NCBI GenBank assembly: GCA_020161355.1
Contig: JAIUOF010000010.1
Location: 62,001-126,000, forward strand
Source: Bacteroidota bacterium
GTDB taxonomy: Bacteria > Bacteroidota > Bacteroidia > Cytophagales > Spirosomataceae
Direction of reading: 5' to 3'
DNA length: 64,000 nucleotides
Shown: piece by piece, positions 60,921 through 64,000 of the stretch
Layout of the letters: each line of letters starts with the position of its first letter
Numbering within the stretch: position 1 is the first letter of the stretch
Program-made: the position numbers and the translations under genes
Notes under the pieces: generated by a model
Databases searched by the model: none
Seen by the model: the letters and a program-made list of their open reading frames with translations, nothing else
What the model was told of the DNA's origin: nothing

Positions 60921-61489
60921 TCAAGGCATCAGTTTTCCCACCATACCCATCAGATTGGCAAGTTGAGGTTTCAAGGCAGTTTCTGCAGCTTTGGCAGCCA
61001 TACCGCCACCATCAAGTTTGGAAGTACTACCGGCTATATTTCCTATCAGTGAAGTAAATCCGCTGCTTTCTTTTTCACCAAAAAGTGAAGCTCCGGCTTT
61101 AATCATGTTGAGGTTTCCTGCTAGCCCGGCACCTTTTCCTAGCAATGAACCACCACCCAGGATCTTGCTTACTCTGTTGGCTCCTACCAGCATTTTTATG
61201 GTTTGGATTAATTTCTGAATCACGCCACCTTTGGCAGTGCCACCGGTTACCATCGGAATTATGTTTTTAATATTTCCTACCTGACCGAGCAATTGTTTTT
61301 TGAACTGCCCTTCGCCGTCATTGGCTTCTTTTTCGACTGCCGAAGTCAGACTGGTAAGGTTTTGAGTGAGTTCAGTCTTGTCAGAATCGTCATTGAGCTG
61401 GTCAAATTTTCCCAGAATTTCGTCGATTGACTGAGCATTTACGGCTGAGAAAACAAACAGGGAAAGAAAATGCAGATAATTTTTTTCAT
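60921..61489 (-). CDS. Exported hypothetical protein with a frameshift in the signal peptide
   Basis: The open frame of 60921-61292 has no good start, and it remains open upstream to 61487. The only ATG with a signal-peptide-like follow-up is at 61489, one base out of frame. If the run of seven A after that ATG had eight, the protein would be 189 residues beginning MKKNYLHFLSLFVFSAVNAQ, a textbook signal peptide. The mature part is helical and Gly/Ala-rich in the middle (ILGGGSLLGKGAGLAGN), and no family is recognised. The change may be a sequencing or assembly error, a recent mutation, or a site of polymerase slippage. It converges on the DUF4097 gene. Confidence 0.6.
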
Positions 61490-61585
61490 GATTAAAATTG
61501 ATTTTTAAGTAAAAATAAAGAAAAACCCACCAGAATTATGTTTTGGCAGATTTTCATTTATTAGACTAGTTTTTGTTTTTCAAGA

Positions 61586-61617
61586 CACAAAAAAAGAGAT
61601 ACTTTTCTGGTATCTCT
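61586..61617 (-). terminator. Intrinsic terminator of the papain-like peptidase gene
   Basis: AGAGATAC and GTATCTCT pair perfectly across a seven-base loop (61595-61617) and on the minus strand are followed by T7. It lies 10 bases past the stop codon. Confidence 0.85.
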
Positions 61618-61626
61618 CTCACTTTC

Positions 61627-62895
61627 TTATCTTTTTCTTCTCGAAGTTTCTTCCTCATCAGAATCTTCCTCTTCATCAGTTTCTTCTTCCTCATCCTCTT
61701 CATCGGATTCTTCATCCTCTTCCTCGTATTCCTCTTCTTCTGATTCTTCCTCGTCTTCCTCATATTCTTCTTCTTCGTCCTCCTCAGAATCTTCTTCTTC
61801 TGCTGCTTCCAAATCGCGGTTTACAGTGTAGTCATAGCCGTCTTCATCGCCATATTCCATAGAAAGCTCATCTAATGCCTCTATGAAGCCCTCTTCATCT
61901 TCAGTATAGAGGTAGAATTCGTTGAGTTGCACAAATGTCCCGTTTTCATCCTCACCTTCTTCATAATCAAAGAAATAGTCTTCTTCTGACTCCACATATT
62001 CCAGAATCAATGCGTCCAGATCATTTACAAAATCATCAATGTTTTCGGTGTAAACATAATAATCGGTAAACACCAGGTATTCATCATCATAGAAATAGGA
62101 ATCATCACCTTCTACTTCGATGTCCTGACTGTAATCCAGGTTTTCAATTGATTTTATAATCCAGCTGTCGTTTGAATTATATTCAGTATTCATTACATAG
62201 TCATAGGGAATGTAACAATAACCTCCGTCGCCCCATTTATCACCCCATGAGTTTCTTACGATAAATACCTTGTCGATATCGGAATACCCCACACAGAGCA
62301 TAGCATGCCAGCCGTGGGTTTCACGCACGTTGTCAGAAGCACGTGGCATAGGCACACGTCCTTTGTTTTTGTTGGCATCATCAAAGGAATTGAAAGTATT
62401 GATGGCAAAAGTAATCGGGTAACCTTCGGCAAGGGTTTCACGCCAAAGATCCAGATTGGTATCTATAAATTCTTTTTCGACCACTTTAAATTGCGAACCT
62501 TGCTCATAAGCCTCTCCGGCTGGCTCATCATTGATAGACTCATATACGTTTGGCCACAGCTGTTCTTTACAAGCACCATATTCAATCAGGCCGTCTATGG
62601 CTGTTTGAATATAGGACCCGCCGTCTTTATCCTGCATATCATCGAGATAGCGTGCATTGTAATAAATGTACAGACGGCTCACATCCTCGGAGTTTCCCAG
62701 CTCACGTTTAGCCATATATTCATACGCTCCTGCGAGGGCGTTGGCCACACAACTGTTACCCACCTGCAATTCTATCGAGGTAAGGAATTTTCTGAGGTCA
62801 ATTTTTTGAGGAAGGTTGGTTTTGTTCTGAAGTGCTTTTTGGGTGGCATTTCCCGGCCCTTTCCCGGCCAGATAACCCCCATAACGGTTTTCCAT
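61627..62895 (-). CDS. Papain-like (C1) cysteine peptidase with very acidic C-terminal tail
   Basis: The 422-residue protein has a C1 peptidase domain in residues about 30-250: Gln44 and the nucleophile Cys49 (QVGNSCVANA), His197 (GWHAMLCVGY) and Asn215 (VRNSWGDKWGDGGYCYIP). There is no signal peptide and only a short N-terminal segment instead of a propeptide. Residues 270-355 hold two similar strand-helix units (DYYVYTENIDDFVNDLDAL and FYLYTEDEEGFIEALDEL). Residues 364-417 are almost only Glu and Asp with a few Ser, Tyr and Thr, and the last residues are SRRKR. The acidic tail may be an inhibitor, a partner-binding or a Ca-binding region; that is inference. Confidence 0.88.
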   Translation of the reverse strand: MENRYGGYLAGKGPGNATQKALQNKTNLPQKIDLRKFLTSIELQVGNSCVANALAGAYEYMAKRELGNSEDVSRLYIYYNARYLDDMQDKDGGSYIQTAIDGLIEYGACKEQLWPNVYESINDEPAGEAYEQGSQFKVVEKEFIDTNLDLWRETLAEGYPITFAINTFNSFDDANKNKGRVPMPRASDNVRETHGWHAMLCVGYSDIDKVFIVRNSWGDKWGDGGYCYIPYDYVMNTEYNSNDSWIIKSIENLDYSQDIEVEGDDSYFYDDEYLVFTDYYVYTENIDDFVNDLDALILEYVESEEDYFFDYEEGEDENGTFVQLNEFYLYTEDEEGFIEALDELSMEYGDEDGYDYTVNRDLEAAEEEDSEEDEEEEYEEDEEESEEEEYEEEDEESDEEDEEEETDEEEDSDEEETSRRKR

Positions 62896-63030
62896 AGCTA
62901 AATATATAAAAATGGTTAGTTGAATGATTTTTTAAAAAACGTAAGGTCTTTTTTCAAAATCGGGGCAATAATAGTTATTTTAAGAATATTTTTATGGTAA
63001 ACCCGTCAGTATTTTTTGTTAATAAAATGA

Positions 63031-63066
63031 TAAAAAAATATCCGGCCAAAAATATTCAACCGGATA
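63031..63066 (-). terminator. Intrinsic terminator of the outer-membrane barrel gene
   Basis: TATCCGG and CCGGATA pair perfectly across a 14-base loop (63039-63066) and on the minus strand are followed by T7, 21 bases past the stop codon. Confidence 0.8.
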
Positions 63067-63086
63067 CCAGAATTTTAGTCTGAAAT

Positions 63087-64000
63087 TTAAAACTGATATC
63101 TTAAGCCATAATTTAATCCAAAAGATTGAGGTTTAAATTTAAGTGAAGTATTTTGGCCAGTTCCTGAAAATATTGCGTGCTGGTACATTCCCCCAACCGA
63201 TAAACCCCAGTTCCTGAATAGATTGTAATTGAGTCGGGCACCGCCGAGTCCACTAATATTAAAAAGCTTATAATTTGAGTTTGATGGCCCCAATGTGCTT
63301 TCTCCTGTAGCCAGGCTTTCAAATTTTGTCTTTATAAAAAAGTCGTTGCTGAATCCACCCAAAGCCTCAATATTAAGGTTTTTTACTAGAGGTACTGAAT
63401 AATTTAACACCAGCGGCACAGCGACATAATGGTAATATTGCTGGCTGGTTTCTGAAAGTGATAATACCGTCTGGAAATTTGCATTATTGCCGGAAGAGAG
63501 GTAGTTGGCTTGAAAATAGGAGCTCACATTACCATTTTTTGGGTCAATAGCAAAAACATTGGAATTCATTGAAGTATTGGCTCTCAAATACCTGATACCA
63601 CTTTCAATTCCAAAGTTTTTTGATAAATTTTTACCAAAATTTAACCCCAAATTATATGCCTGCCCGTTTTTGAAAGTATTTTCCGGCATACTGTTATTTT
63701 GATTGTATCTACCGGTAGTTCCATTGCCTGAGGGTAAAAAAGAAGCCTGAACATTGCTATTGCTAACTTCCTGAAATGCGACGTCGTTTTTAGCACTTGT
63801 GAGTGCCTCACCTGTAAATCCGGAATAGGAGTAATTGGGGTTAAACGGGGCAGCACCAGAATTTAACCCAAGCCATATTTTATGTTTTTTATCGGTATTT
63901 TTAGCAACTAATTCTTCTTCAGGCATTTCATAAGCCAGCTTGTTTCGGCCGAAAACAAACCTGTTGGCATAAGTTCGCATTTTTTGGGGTTGCAGTTTAT
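63087..64000 (-). CDS. Outer-membrane beta-barrel protein (5'-truncated by window end)
   Basis: The frame is open to the end of the window, so the N-terminus is missing. An internal Met at 63980 would give 297 residues, but no signal peptide follows it. The visible part has a linker (MPEEELVAKNTDKKHKIW) and then a porin-like barrel with strands such as WLGLNSGAAPFNPNY, YNLGLNFGKNLSKNFGIESGIRY and YYHYVAVPLVLNYSV, ending GLNYGLRYQF with the terminal Phe of outer-membrane proteins. In Bacteroidota such barrels are often fused to an N-terminal membrane helix and encoded beside an ECF sigma factor. That neighbour would lie outside the window. Confidence 0.75.
   Translation of the reverse strand, partial: KLQPQKMRTYANRFVFGRNKLAYEMPEEELVAKNTDKKHKIWLGLNSGAAPFNPNYSYSGFTGEALTSAKNDVAFQEVSNSNVQASFLPSGNGTTGRYNQNNSMPENTFKNGQAYNLGLNFGKNLSKNFGIESGIRYLRANTSMNSNVFAIDPKNGNVSSYFQANYLSSGNNANFQTVLSLSETSQQYYHYVAVPLVLNYSVPLVKNLNIEALGGFSNDFFIKTKFESLATGESTLGPSNSNYKLFNISGLGGARLNYNLFRNWGLSVGGMYQHAIFSGTGQNTSLKFKPQSFGLNYGLRYQF

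Overview
The window is AT-rich bacterial DNA from a member of the Bacteroidota, most likely of the order Cytophagales. Supporting signs are two type IX secretion (T9SS) sorting domains, a DUF5916 protein, a Uma2 protein, a DUF1501/DUF1800 pair, N-terminal signal peptides ending in Ala-Gln, and promoters of the Bacteroidota form TTTG-N19-21-TAnnTTTG. No species can be named from the sequence alone.

Region 1 (1-20 kb) is a Wzx/Wzy-type surface polysaccharide locus, almost all on the minus strand. In transcription order it encodes a UDP-HexNAc dehydrogenase, a Wza-like SLBB export protein, a Wzz-like chain-length regulator without a kinase domain, the Wzx flippase, two methyltransferases, the Wzy polymerase, three glycosyltransferases, a secreted beta-roll adhesin-like protein, a sugar epimerase, a WecA/WbpL-like initiating transferase and a WbpM/CapD-like dehydratase. 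A Wzi-like outer-membrane protein faces them on the plus strand. The Wzx-to-glycosyltransferase core is visibly more AT-rich than its flanks, as is usual for strain-variable antigen loci.

Region 2 (20-33 kb) holds housekeeping genes (cyclophilin, acyl-CoA dehydrogenase, TlpA-like thioredoxin, GDP-fucose synthase, HisIE) around an unusual cassette at 23.5-27.7 kb. A stand-alone LytTR regulator is followed in a tight operon by a tail-fibre-like exported protein and two signal-peptide-bearing proteins that look like Hcp, the type VI tube subunit. It is divergent from a single-pass membrane protein across a run of four TTTGCAAA palindromes. No other type VI gene is in the window. This is the best candidate here for an undescribed system.

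Region 3 (33-46 kb) starts with tRNA-Gly and tRNA-Leu. The 3' part of tRNA-Leu and its terminator have been copied twice in tandem, with a GC-rich insert in the T-arm of each copy. Next come threonine deaminase, Uma2, RDD, an SNF2-family helicase, FabI, two small Cys-containing membrane proteins, and a run of lipoproteins including a serpin and an LVIVD-repeat protein.

Region 4 (46-64 kb) contains RNase R, a DUF5916 protein, RibD, a D-2-hydroxyacid dehydrogenase, a GH95 fucosidase-type hydrolase, the DUF1800/DUF1501 pair with a T9SS signal, a DUF4097 repeat protein, a frameshifted exported protein, a papain-like peptidase with a very acidic tail, and an outer-membrane barrel protein cut by the window end. 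Intergenic DNA carries several small dispersed and tandem repeats (18.3-18.7, 20.8-21.4, 29.4 and 46.4-46.8 kb).
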